The notes beneath the pieces are model-generated. The model ran no database searches. It saw nothing but the letters and a program-made list of their open reading frames with translations, and had not been told where the DNA came from. A stretch of DNA of 45,950 nucleotides, from contig NZ_JADEYC010000045.1 in assembly GCF_015209505.1 (NCBI RefSeq), positions 1 through 45,950 on the forward strand, in the 5' to 3' direction. Each line of letters opens with the position of its first letter. Position 1 is the first letter of the stretch. This document shows, piece after piece, positions 1 through 7,288 of this stretch. The translations under genes and the position numbers were made by a program. Source of the stretch: Saccharopolyspora montiporae. GTDB lineage: Bacteria > Actinomycetota > Actinomycetes > Mycobacteriales > Pseudonocardiaceae.

Positions 1-49
1 GGCACCCTGAAAACCTGGGCACCCTGAAACCTGCGTCCCTGAAACCGGG
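1..49. repeat. Short imperfect direct repeats at left edge
   Basis: The unit CACCCTGAAA occurs at about 3-12 and 20-29, and a degenerate third copy (TCCCTGAAACC) follows. The repeats lie directly downstream of the minus-strand sdhB stop. No function is apparent, and the array may continue off the window. Confidence 0.4.
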
Positions 50-54
50 GCAGC

Positions 55-801
55 TCACTCCCGGATGCGGCGGAACAGGCTGCGCAGCGGGTCGTAGCGG
101 CGGTCGGCCACCCGCTCCTTGAGCGGGATCAGCGCGTTGTCCGTGATGTGGATGTGCTCCGGGCAGACCTCGGTGCAGCACTTGGTGATGTTGCACATGC
201 CCAGGCCGCCGTCACCGCGGGCCCGCTCCGGCCGGTCGGTCGCCTCGTCCAGCGGGTGCATCTCCAGCTCGGCCACCCGCATCAGGAACCGCGGCCCGGA
301 GAACGCCTCCTTGTTCTCCTCGTGGTCGCGGATGACGTGGCAGGTGTCCTGGCACAGGAAGCACTCGATGCACTTGCGGAACTCCTGCGAGCGCTGCACG
401 TCCACCTGCTGCATCCGGTACTCGCCCGGCTCCAGGTCCGCGGGCGGCGTGAAAGCCGGGACTTCGCGGGCCTTCACGTAGTTGTAGGAGACGTCGCAGA
501 CGAGATCCTTGATCACCGGGAACGTGCGCATCGGCGTCACGGTGATCGTCTCGTCCTCCGCGAACTCCGACATCCGCGTCATGCACGTCAGCCGCGGGCG
601 GCCGTTGACCTCCGCCGAGCACGAGCCGCACTTGCCCGCCTTGCAGTTCCAGCGCACCGCCAGGTCCGGGCACTGGGTGGCCTGCAGCCGGTGGATGAGG
701 TCCAGCACGACCTCGCCCTCCTCGGCCGCCACCTCGTAGTCCACCAGCTCGCCGCCGCTGTCCGAACCCCGCCACACGCGGAAATGCGCCTGATACGCCA
801 C
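55..801 (-). CDS. sdhB: Succinate dehydrogenase/fumarate reductase iron-sulfur subunit
   Basis: This 248-aa subunit carries electrons from the flavoprotein to the quinone site in the membrane anchor. A plant-type [2Fe-2S] domain occupies the N-terminal ~100 residues (cysteines in WNCKAGKCGSC, with a further Cys in RLTC). A ferredoxin-like domain follows, with CIECFLCQDTC and CNITKCCTEVCPE supplying the other two clusters. The length is normal for the family. It is the last gene of the minus-strand order anchor-sdhA-sdhB, 13 bases after the sdhA stop, and is probably cotranscribed. The order and the anchor type match the Sdh1 operon of mycobacteria (Rv0249c-Rv0247c) rather than the classical sdhCDAB. 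The direction of the reaction in vivo cannot be read from the sequence. Confidence 0.95.
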   Translation of the reverse strand: MAYQAHFRVWRGSDSGGELVDYEVAAEEGEVVLDLIHRLQATQCPDLAVRWNCKAGKCGSCSAEVNGRPRLTCMTRMSEFAEDETITVTPMRTFPVIKDLVCDVSYNYVKAREVPAFTPPADLEPGEYRMQQVDVQRSQEFRKCIECFLCQDTCHVIRDHEENKEAFSGPRFLMRVAELEMHPLDEATDRPERARGDGGLGMCNITKCCTEVCPEHIHITDNALIPLKERVADRRYDPLRSLFRRIRE

Positions 802-814
802 GCCGGTTCCCTCC

Positions 815-2707
815 TCACACCTGCGCTTCGCCCAGTTCGTCCGGCACGAAGTACTTGCGCAGCTCCTCGATCCGGAAGAGCTCCAGCAGGTCCGCCCGCA
901 CCGCGGGCTGCTGCTGCTCGGACACCCGGATCCCGTCCCCGTCCCGCTCGCAGACCAGCAGCGTGCGGCGCCAGGGCGCCTCCATCGCCGAGTGGTCGTC
1001 GCGGGTGTGCCCGCCGCGGCTCTCGGTGCGCAGCAGCGCCGCCCGCGCCACGCACTCGCTGACCAGCAGCATGTTCGCCAGGTCCAACGCCAGGTGCCAG
1101 CCCGGGTTGAACTGCCGGTTGCCCTCCACCGCGAGATCCGCTGCGCGGCGGGCGATGTCGTCCACCCGCTCCTGCGCGCGCCGCATCTCCTCGTCCCGGC
1201 GGATGATGCCGACCAGATCGTTCATCACCCGCTGCAGCTCGGCGTGCAGCGAGTACGGGTTCTGCGCGTTCTCCCGGCCCGCGCGCTCGAACGGGAGCTC
1301 CGCCCGGCGCGCCGCATCGTCCACATCGGACTGATCTGCCTCGGGGCGGGCGTCCAGCGCGGCCACGTGCTCGGCCGCGCCGACGCCCGCGCGGCGGCCG
1401 AACACCAGCAGGTCGGACAGCGAATTCCCGCCCAGCCGGTTGGATCCGTGCATACCGCCCGCGACCTCGCCCGCGGCGAACAGCCCCGGCACCCGGGACG
1501 CGGCGGTGTCCGGATCGACCTCCACCCCGCCCATCACGTAGTGGCAGGTCGGGCCGACCTCCATCGGCTCCGCGGTGATGTCCACATCGGCCAGTTCGCG
1601 GAACTGGTGGTGCATCGACGGCAGCCTGCGCAGGATCTCGTCGGCGGACAACCGGCTGGACACGTCCAGGAACACACCGCCGTGCTCGGTACCGCGACCT
1701 TCCTTGACCTCGGCGTTGATCGCCCGCGCCACCTCGTCGCGCGGCAGCAGCTCCGGCGGCCTGCGGTTGTTGTCCGGATCCTCGTACCAGCGGTCGGCCT
1801 CGTCCTCGCTGTCCGCGTAGTTGTCCTTGAACACCTCGGGGATGTAGTCGAACATGAACCGCTCGCCCGCGGAATTGCGCAGCACACCGCCGTCCCCGCG
1901 CACCGACTCGGTGACCAGGATGCCCTTCACGCTCGGCGGCCAGACCATGCCCGTCGGGTGGAACTGCACGAACTCCATGTTGATCAGCGCCGCACCCGCG
2001 CGCAGCGCCAGCGCGTGCCCGTCGCCGGTGTACTCCCACGAATTCGACGTGACCTGGAACGATTTGCCGATCCCGCCGGTGGCCAGCACCACCGCGGGCG
2101 CGCTGAACCGCACGAACCGGCCGGACTCGCGCCAGTAGGCGAACGCGCCCGCGATCCGCCCGGCCGGATCGGTGAGCAGCTCGGTGACCGTGCACTCCTG
2201 GAACACCTTGATCCGCGCCTCGTAGTCACCGTGCTCGGCGTGGTCGGCCTGCTGCAGCGACACCACCTGCTGCTGCAGCGTGCGGATCAGCTCCAGGCCC
2301 GTGCGGTCGCCGACGTGCGCCAGACGCGGGTACTCGTGCCCGCCGAAGTTGCGCTGGCTGATCCGGCCGTCCGCGGTGCGGTCGAACAGCGCGCCGTAGG
2401 TCTCCAGCTCCCACACCCGCTGCGGCGCCTCCTTGGCGTGCAGCTCGGCCATCCGCCAGTTGTTCAGGAACTTCCCGCCGCGCATGGTGTCCCGGAAGTG
2501 CACCTGCCAGTCGTCCCGCGAGTTCACGTTGCCCATGGACGCGGCGATCCCGCCCTCGGCCATGACGGTGTGCGCCTTGCCGAACAGCGATTTGCACACC
2601 ACCGCGGTGCGCAGCCCGCGCGAGCGCGCCTCGATCGCCGCGCGCAGCCCGGCGCCACCGGCACCGATCACGACGACGTCGTAGTCGTGCCGCTCGATGT
2701 CCACCAT
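815..2707 (-). CDS. sdhA: Succinate dehydrogenase/fumarate reductase flavoprotein subunit
   Basis: This 630-aa catalytic flavoprotein oxidises succinate to fumarate. A Rossmann FAD motif (VVVIGAGGAGLRAAIEA) starts near residue 12, and the AEGGIAASMGN segment resembles the covalent-FAD region. QFHPTG and the late HGSNRLGGNSL motif are typical of the SdhA/FrdA family, and the C-terminal helical domain is complete. It sits between the membrane anchor (16 bases upstream) and sdhB. Its length is that of Sdh1-type flavoproteins. No frameshift or missing motif was seen. It could be named a fumarate reductase by homology, but the anchor type favours Sdh1. Confidence 0.95.
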   Translation of the reverse strand: MVDIERHDYDVVVIGAGGAGLRAAIEARSRGLRTAVVCKSLFGKAHTVMAEGGIAASMGNVNSRDDWQVHFRDTMRGGKFLNNWRMAELHAKEAPQRVWELETYGALFDRTADGRISQRNFGGHEYPRLAHVGDRTGLELIRTLQQQVVSLQQADHAEHGDYEARIKVFQECTVTELLTDPAGRIAGAFAYWRESGRFVRFSAPAVVLATGGIGKSFQVTSNSWEYTGDGHALALRAGAALINMEFVQFHPTGMVWPPSVKGILVTESVRGDGGVLRNSAGERFMFDYIPEVFKDNYADSEDEADRWYEDPDNNRRPPELLPRDEVARAINAEVKEGRGTEHGGVFLDVSSRLSADEILRRLPSMHHQFRELADVDITAEPMEVGPTCHYVMGGVEVDPDTAASRVPGLFAAGEVAGGMHGSNRLGGNSLSDLLVFGRRAGVGAAEHVAALDARPEADQSDVDDAARRAELPFERAGRENAQNPYSLHAELQRVMNDLVGIIRRDEEMRRAQERVDDIARRAADLAVEGNRQFNPGWHLALDLANMLLVSECVARAALLRTESRGGHTRDDHSAMEAPWRRTLLVCERDGDGIRVSEQQQPAVRADLLELFRIEELRKYFVPDELGEAQV

Positions 2708-2723
2708 CGACGATCCTTCCGGG

Positions 2724-3521
2724 TCAGTTGATCAGCCGCGGATCGGCGAACACGCCCGCGGCGATCAGCATCACGTACAGGTCGACCAGCGCCACCGACA
2801 CCAGCGACAGCCAGGCCAGCAACATGTGCTTGCCGTTCAGCCAGGTCGCCTTCATCCACAGCCAGTAGCGCACCGGGTGCCGCGAGAAGTGGTTGATCCG
2901 GCCGCCGACCAGGTGCCGGCACGAGTGGCAGGACAGCGTGTACGCCCACAGCAGCACGATGTTCACCAGCATCAGCACCGTGCCCAGGCCGACGCCGATC
3001 CCGCCGTCCGTCCCGCGGAAGGCGATCGCGGTGTCCCAGGTCAGCACCAGCGCCACCAGCAGCGCCAGGTAGAAGAAGTACCGGTGCGAGTTCTGCAGGA
3101 TCAGCGGCAGCCGGGACTCGCCGGTGTAACGGCGGTGCGGTTCGCCCACCGCGCAGGCCGGGGGTGACGCCCAGAACGACCGGTAGTAGGCCTTGCGGTA
3201 GTAGTAGCAGGTCACCCGGAAGCCGAGCACGAACGGCAGCACGAACACCGGCGGCGGCGCCCACGGGCTCAAGTCGGGGAACGGCTGGCCGAAGTGGCTC
3301 GCCCCCGGCACGCAGGCCGTGCTCAGGCACGGGGAGAAGAACGGCGCCAGGTAGTTGTGCTCCGGCACCCAGTACCACTGGTTGAGGAACACGCGGAACG
3401 TCCCGTAGAGCACGAACGCGGACAGTGCCAAGAAGGTGACCAGCGGCTGCACCCACCAGCGGTCGGTGCGCAGCGTGCGTGCGGAGATCGTGGCTCGACC
3501 GGTGGTGGGCGGTGCCGACAT
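2724..3521 (-). CDS. sdhC: Sdh1-type succinate dehydrogenase membrane anchor
   Basis: This 265-aa protein has about five hydrophobic segments, near residues 25-45, 90-110, 145-165, 180-198 and 235-258. It carries conserved histidines that could ligand haem, including the segment around CHSCRHLVGG. It anchors the SdhAB arm to the membrane and should form the menaquinone site. It is much longer than classical SdhC or SdhD and resembles the single-chain anchor of mycobacterial Sdh1 (Rv0249c, by recall). It is the first gene of the minus-strand operon. The gene symbol is approximate because this family is not homologous to enteric SdhC in any simple way. Confidence 0.85.
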   Translation of the reverse strand: MSAPPTTGRATISARTLRTDRWWVQPLVTFLALSAFVLYGTFRVFLNQWYWVPEHNYLAPFFSPCLSTACVPGASHFGQPFPDLSPWAPPPVFVLPFVLGFRVTCYYYRKAYYRSFWASPPACAVGEPHRRYTGESRLPLILQNSHRYFFYLALLVALVLTWDTAIAFRGTDGGIGVGLGTVLMLVNIVLLWAYTLSCHSCRHLVGGRINHFSRHPVRYWLWMKATWLNGKHMLLAWLSLVSVALVDLYVMLIAAGVFADPRLIN

Positions 3522-3709
3522 GCGCAGACCTCGTCGTCGTGGGTGTCGGACGGCAGGGGCCGGTGCGCGGCGGCACCGGTGCCGGGCTGGCTGGCTGGCT
3601 TTCGAGGGTGATCATTGTGCGGCGGCGGGCGGGCCCGCAGGTAGCCCGCCAACCGGCTCAACCCGTTCGAGCGATCCGCCGCGGCCCGGTTCGGTGACGG
3701 CGCGCGGCG

Positions 3710-3997
3710 CTACTGGTACGTGCGCCCGCCGAGGCCCTCGTCGTCGGCATCCCGCCACAGCGACGGGTCGTAGGGGGTGTCCGGCACCAGCACCACGTCG
3801 TCCGCGGGTGCGGCGGCACCCCGCTGCTGGGGAAGTTGGCTGGACAGCTCGGTGATGTCGATGTCCAGCCGGTCGATGTCGTTGCTGATCCGGCGCACCT
3901 GGGCCGTGTCGCCGTGGTGCGAGCGCAGGGTCGCGACGCTGCCGCGCAGCTGGGACAGCGCCCGCTGCAGCTCGGCCAGCGGGGTCGTCGAGGCCAT
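3710..3997 (-). CDS. Small conserved coiled-coil protein, function unknown
   Basis: This 95-aa soluble protein has a heptad-like helical N-terminal half (LAELQRALSQLRGSVATLRS) and an acidic, proline-rich tail. I chose the ATG at 3997 because GGAAGAG lies nine bases upstream. A GTG at 4006 in the same frame would sit directly on that ribosome-binding site. It is a single gene upstream of, and in the same direction as, the sdh operon, about 190 bases before the anchor gene. I do not recognise a named domain and assign no function. Confidence 0.6.
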   Translation of the reverse strand: MASTTPLAELQRALSQLRGSVATLRSHHGDTAQVRRISNDIDRLDIDITELSSQLPQQRGAAAPADDVVLVPDTPYDPSLWRDADDEGLGGRTYQ

Positions 3998-4109
3998 GCC
4001 GAACACCTCTTCCGGCTAGGGGATTCCGGCCTCGACTCTGCCCCGAACCGACCGATGTGACAAGTACCACACTTTTGATCACCGGCATTTCGCCCGACCG
4101 GGCTCGCCC

Positions 4110-4490
4110 AGCGCAGCGGGCCCCGCGCTGCTGCCGGTCAGCGCTGGGAGTCGGCGGTGGCGGGCGGCCGTGGCCTCCGCGCGGTTCGCGCGTAGGCGCT
4201 CCGCGTGCCGCCGCGACGACGAGCAGCACGATCCCGGTGCCGAGCAGCCCGACCTGCACCAGGTCGAGCCCCCGGGGCACCGGACTCGAACGGCCCCCGG
4301 AAGCTCAGCAGCCCGCGTTCGTGATCAGCACGACGTTCACCGCCACGTACAGGTCATCGACCGGGAGCCGCCGCTGTGCAGCACCGCCCGACGTACCAGC
4401 ACGGCCACCGCGACCAGCGTGCATGCCAGCCAGCACCCGATCGCGGCCATCCAGCCCGCCGAGCCCTGGGAACAGGCAAAAGTTCCGCAA
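4110..4490 (-). pseudogene. Frame-disrupted small membrane protein remnant
   Basis: Three hydrophobic stretches appear in order on the minus strand but in different frames. They are MAAIGCWLACTLVAVAVLV (about 4450-4390), DDLYVAVNVVLITN (about 4356-4315) and DLVQVGLLGTGIVLLVVAAA (about 4265-4205). A stop at 4305 follows VLITNAGC. Reading around it needs two compensating indels near 4308 and 4270, and a further shift near 4370 joins the first two stretches. The simplest reading is a three-helix membrane protein broken by three indels. Sequencing errors in G-runs could give the same picture. It lies just downstream of two small membrane-protein genes. Confidence 0.45.
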
Positions 4491-4544
4491 ATCCTGGAGA
4501 CGTCACCCCGAAAAGAGTTGCGGATGCGGCGGAGCGCGGAACCG

Positions 4545-4859
4545 TCAGCTGCGGAACACCTTCCGGACATCGGAATCGCGCAGCGCGGAGCGCACATCGG
4601 TGTACCGCGCGGCACGGCGGAAGTCGGGCGGACCGATTTCCTGCAGTTCCCCGGCTTCTCGTGCTCGGCGGTGCTCGCGCCGGAGCCCCGGCAACAGCAG
4701 CACCGAGACGAGCACACCGGCGGCGAACAGCGCGAACCGCCGCGCGGAACCCTCGGGCAGGAACAGCAGTCCGAGCAGGTTGCCCGCCGAGGGCGCCAGG
4801 AGTGCGATGACCATCCGCACCCGCACCCGGCGCGGCCAGCCGCCCGGTCGCGCCGTCAT
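4545..4859 (-). CDS. Small two-helix membrane protein (tandem paralogue 2)
   Basis: This 104-aa protein has two predicted membrane helices (IALLAPSAGNLLGLLFL and FALFAAGVLVSVLLLPG) and a charged cytoplasmic tail. Its ATG overlaps the stop of the upstream gene by four bases (ATGA at 4856-4859), so the two are translationally coupled. It aligns with that neighbour over the helices and the following RxxRRAREAG segment, so the pair arose by tandem duplication. No known domain was recognised and the function is unknown. Confidence 0.6.
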   Translation of the reverse strand: MTARPGGWPRRVRVRMVIALLAPSAGNLLGLLFLPEGSARRFALFAAGVLVSVLLLPGLRREHRRAREAGELQEIGPPDFRRAARYTDVRSALRDSDVRKVFRS

Positions 4860-5164
4860 CGCCCGAACACCGCCCGGATCCCGGAGAACCGGGTGACCCC
4901 GCGGACATCCGAGGGGACCTGCGGCGGCAGCGCACCCGCCGCCCGCGCCCGTCGGAACTCGCGCAGCTGCAGCGGCACCACGATCAGCATGCCCGCACCG
5001 GCGACCAGCACCACCGCGGTGCGCCACGCGTCGTCCGGCAGGTACATCCCCAGCAGGTTCATCAGCACCAGCACGATCACGGCCAGGGACAGCCCCTCAT
5101 GCATCCGCCTGCGCCGGCGCTGCTCCGGCAAGCCGCGCAGCACGGGACCGGGTTCGGCAGGCAT
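4856..5164 (-). CDS. Small two-helix membrane protein (tandem paralogue 1)
   Basis: This protein of about 102 aa has two hydrophobic segments (LSLAVIVLVLMNLLGMYL and AVVLVAGAGMLIVVPL) followed by LREFRRARAAG, which is shared with the coupled downstream gene. The start is uncertain. I chose the ATG at 5164 (MPAEPG), but the frame stays open to an ATG at 5260 and another ATG lies at about 5101 (MHEG). Both proteins end in a similar short motif (RFSGIRAVFGR against RDSDVRKVFRS), which suggests the tail matters. The function is unknown. Confidence 0.55.
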   Translation of the reverse strand: MPAEPGPVLRGLPEQRRRRRMHEGLSLAVIVLVLMNLLGMYLPDDAWRTAVVLVAGAGMLIVVPLQLREFRRARAAGALPPQVPSDVRGVTRFSGIRAVFGR

Positions 5165-5393
5165 CCGGCCAAGCTGACCCGACCAGCAGATCAACAGCAA
5201 CGCGGCGAGACCCGCACCACCCGGCCTCGGGCGGCGAGTATGCGCTCGTGCTTGCCCCATCCCGCGATCAGCAACGCCTCAATCTTGTGATTGTCGCCAT
5301 ATGCTCCAAACGGGTCATCTACTGCGAGATGGCCACATAAGCCATTCCTCGTCCGGATCATGAACAGCCAGCTGCAACAAGGAGGGGCGCGCC

Positions 5394-5830
5394 GTGACGG
5401 GACCAGGGTTCGAGGCCGACTACGAAATCATGAACAACGCGAGGCTACGAATTGAAAGCGTCAAGGAAAACCTTTCGGCCAGGCGATGCGTCAACTGGAA
5501 CACAATGCGGAGAAGGCCACCAGGAATCCTGAAGCCGTCCTAAACGGAAGCTTCTCCGCCACATCAGGAAACGTGACGGTATGGGTGGATACCCTTGGCC
5601 GGACGGAATATTACCGAATCGCCCCGAACAGTGTCTTCGAAGGCGACGAAATCCGGCTGATCGAAGGGTTAAACGCGGCAACCCAGGAAGCACGCCGGAA
5701 GGCTGATCACCTCGAGTTTGACGAAGAGTCGGACGATGCACGCGCTCAGCCTGCGAGCGAAAGACCGAAACAACAGCCCTCGTGGTACCAGGAGCCTCCG
5801 CACGAAGGGAACGCGACGTGGCTGCATTGA
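5394..5830 (+). pseudogene. YbaB/EbfC-like protein gene with apparent -1 frameshift
   Basis: A strong ribosome-binding site (AAGGAGGGG, 5379-5387) precedes the GTG at 5394. That frame reads 49 codons and stops at 5541-5543. The -1 frame continues through QAMRQLEHNAEKATRNPEAV, then a beta-rich stretch (GNVTVWVDTLGRTEYYRI) and a helix ending near residue 100, which is a YbaB-like layout. The switch is near 5472-5480. Either one base has been lost, the assembly has an error, or the gene is read by frameshifting. The second frame has an ATG at 5486 without a good ribosome-binding site. It overlaps the downstream lipoprotein gene by 13 bases. YbaB relatives are small nucleoid-associated proteins. 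In actinomycetes such genes often sit near secretion or lipoprotein genes. Confidence 0.6.
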
Positions 5831-6423
5831 ACGGGATCCGCGCCGGGGTGCTCTGCCTCGGCCTCGTCGTGGTCGCCAGCGGGTGTGCGCCGCCTGCGCA
5901 GGGGTATCGGGACGAACCGGGCGCTTGTTCAGTGCTGTCGGACGCCAGTGTCGTCGAGCAACTCGGTCCGGAAGCCGTGGACATCCCGAACACCGCCGAT
6001 GTCGAGGACGGGGACGAATCCCGGTCGAGCACCTGCGAATGGGAATCGCTCCACCCACCGCACTGGGGATCGCCCGCCACCGCGTGGATCAAGGTCACCA
6101 CCCACGTATCGATCACCGACAACCGCGAACCCGACCCGGAAACCGCACGAGAACGCTACCGGTACAGCGGCCTCGCCGGTGAGACTCCCGATGCGCCACC
6201 GGACGTGATCGGCGACGCATCCCGGCAACGATTCCGCCCCGGCGACGGAGGGCTCCAGATTGTCGAGGTCGACGCCCTGCGCGCCAATGCACGCATCACC
6301 GTCGAATACTCCGGGGGAGGAAACAGGGACTTCGTCCCCTACTCCATCCCCCGCGAGCAGCACGAACGCGCCACCCGGGACATGGCGCGGGACGTGCTGC
6401 GCGGCCTGGGGCCGCCGCAGTAG
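5818..6423 (+). CDS. DUF3558-like lipoprotein
   Basis: This 201-aa protein has a lipoprotein signal (hydrophobic GVLCLGLVVVAS followed by GC, the lipidation cysteine near residue 23). The mature part has a Cys pair (ACSVLSD and STCEWE) with an early CSxL and a later CxW, as in the DUF3558 family of actinobacterial lipoproteins. I chose GTG 5818 because GAAGGGA lies eight bases upstream and this start begins right at the signal peptide. The open frame extends back to 5782. It overlaps the YbaB-like gene and is probably cotranscribed with it. The function of the family is unknown. Confidence 0.75.
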   Translation: MAALNGIRAGVLCLGLVVVASGCAPPAQGYRDEPGACSVLSDASVVEQLGPEAVDIPNTADVEDGDESRSSTCEWESLHPPHWGSPATAWIKVTTHVSITDNREPDPETARERYRYSGLAGETPDAPPDVIGDASRQRFRPGDGGLQIVEVDALRANARITVEYSGGGNRDFVPYSIPREQHERATRDMARDVLRGLGPPQ

Positions 6424-6430
6424 TCCCCGG

Positions 6431-6685
6431 TCAGCCGTTGCGGGACGGGGCCAGGGGTTCTTCCGCGTCGTCGAGCGGTGGGAAGTCGCGGGTGCGCTTC
6501 CGGCGGCGGGCGAGCGCGGTGCCCGCGGCGCTCGCCGAGAGCGCGATCCCGGCGAACGCACACACCACGGCCGGCAGCGAGCCCGTGCCCAGCACCGCGC
6601 CGAGCAGCACCAGCAGCAGGCCACCGAAGGCCAGCCCGCGGATCAGCTCGCCGCCCGGATCGGCCTCGTCACGCATCGAGGGCAT
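6431..6685 (-). CDS. Small two-helix membrane protein
   Basis: This 84-aa protein has two hydrophobic segments (GLLLVLLGAVLGTGSL and VVCAFAGIALSASAAG) and a basic then acidic C-terminal tail. ATG 6685 has a GGACGGAG ribosome-binding site overlapping the stop of the preceding gene. The motif GTGSLPAVVCAFAGI matches GNGSVPGLVCAVGGL in that preceding gene, so the two are paralogues. The function is unknown. Confidence 0.6.
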   Translation of the reverse strand: MPSMRDEADPGGELIRGLAFGGLLLVLLGAVLGTGSLPAVVCAFAGIALSASAAGTALARRRKRTRDFPPLDDAEEPLAPSRNG

Positions 6686-6689
6686 GCGA

Positions 6690-6866
6690 TCACGCTCCGT
6701 CCTGCACGCGGCGGCGGTCCAGCACGAACGAGACCACCCCGGCGATCATCAACAGCAGCCCGCCGACCGCGCACACCAGCCCCGGCACCGAGCCGTTGCC
6801 CGCGACCAGGGCGCCGATGACGACGACCCAGGCGACGGCGACCAGCACCATGGTCCGTCGCGACAC
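6690..6866 (-). CDS. Small two-helix membrane protein (paralogue of the next gene)
   Basis: The hydrophobic core consists of two helices (MVLVAVAWVVVIGALVAG and VCAVGGLLLMIAGVVSFVL) ending in a short basic tail. I place the start at GTG 6866 (about 58 aa), immediately before the first helix. The frame is open to 6986, but that extension is Gly/Pro/Arg-rich and not convincing. Four bases separate its stop from the ATG of the downstream paralogue. The function is unknown. Confidence 0.5.
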   Translation of the reverse strand: MSRRTMVLVAVAWVVVIGALVAGNGSVPGLVCAVGGLLLMIAGVVSFVLDRRRVQDGA

Positions 6867-7288
6867 ATCCGACCTGCCCGCACGTTGTCCAGCCACAGCT
6901 GGATCCTCGCCCGCCCGAGAGATCGACGGCAAATCGGGTCCCCGCCGGCCACTCGAACCCGGTCCGACCTGCTCGTCCACCGGCACAACCCGCCCGTTTG
7001 GTCCACTGTGGACGGATGATCACCCCCGCGAAGTCGTGCTCGCGAATCATTGTGACGGCGTTCGAACCGTGCAACGCTGATCAGACCGGGTCCATCCGGA
7101 CGGCACCCCGCGTCGGAGGCGGCTGAGCTGCGCAGCACCGCCGGGCGCGGAAGCCGGGACGACCACGCGAGCCGGAGGTGATGCCGCGGCGAACATCCGC
7201 CCGCGCAGCGGCGGACCAGCGTGCGCCGGACGAACCGGCCCACGTCCCACCACTTCCCGAACGCGACTGCGATGACTGCGAGGCAGCA
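6867..7288. other. Divergent intergenic region with palindrome
   Basis: This stretch lies between a minus-strand membrane gene and the plus-strand molybdenum hydroxylase operon. The only clear structure is the 13-bp perfect palindrome GTCCACTGTGGAC at 7001-7013, a candidate regulatory site. The plus-strand frame of the large hydroxylase subunit is open back to 7178, but that part looks unlike the family. Confidence 0.4.
7001..7013. promoter_or_regulatory. Palindrome GTCCACTGTGGAC, possible operator
   Basis: This is a perfect dyad with a single central base, located in the divergent region before the molybdenum hydroxylase operon. The core TCCAC-N-GTGGA recurs at 14092-14102. A related TCCACAGTGG is duplicated upstream of the PadR-family gene near 45,340. 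A regulatory role is inferred only from symmetry and position. Confidence 0.3.

Noticed and set aside
1..49. CRISPR-like repeats at the left edge
   Set aside because: The units are about 10 bases, imperfect, and separated by too little sequence for spacers. No cas gene is present.
588..2195. Long 535-aa frame on the minus strand overlapping sdhA and sdhB
   Set aside because: It is an out-of-frame shadow of sdhA/sdhB, Arg/Gly-rich and without any motif. The SdhA and SdhB frames have full family signatures.
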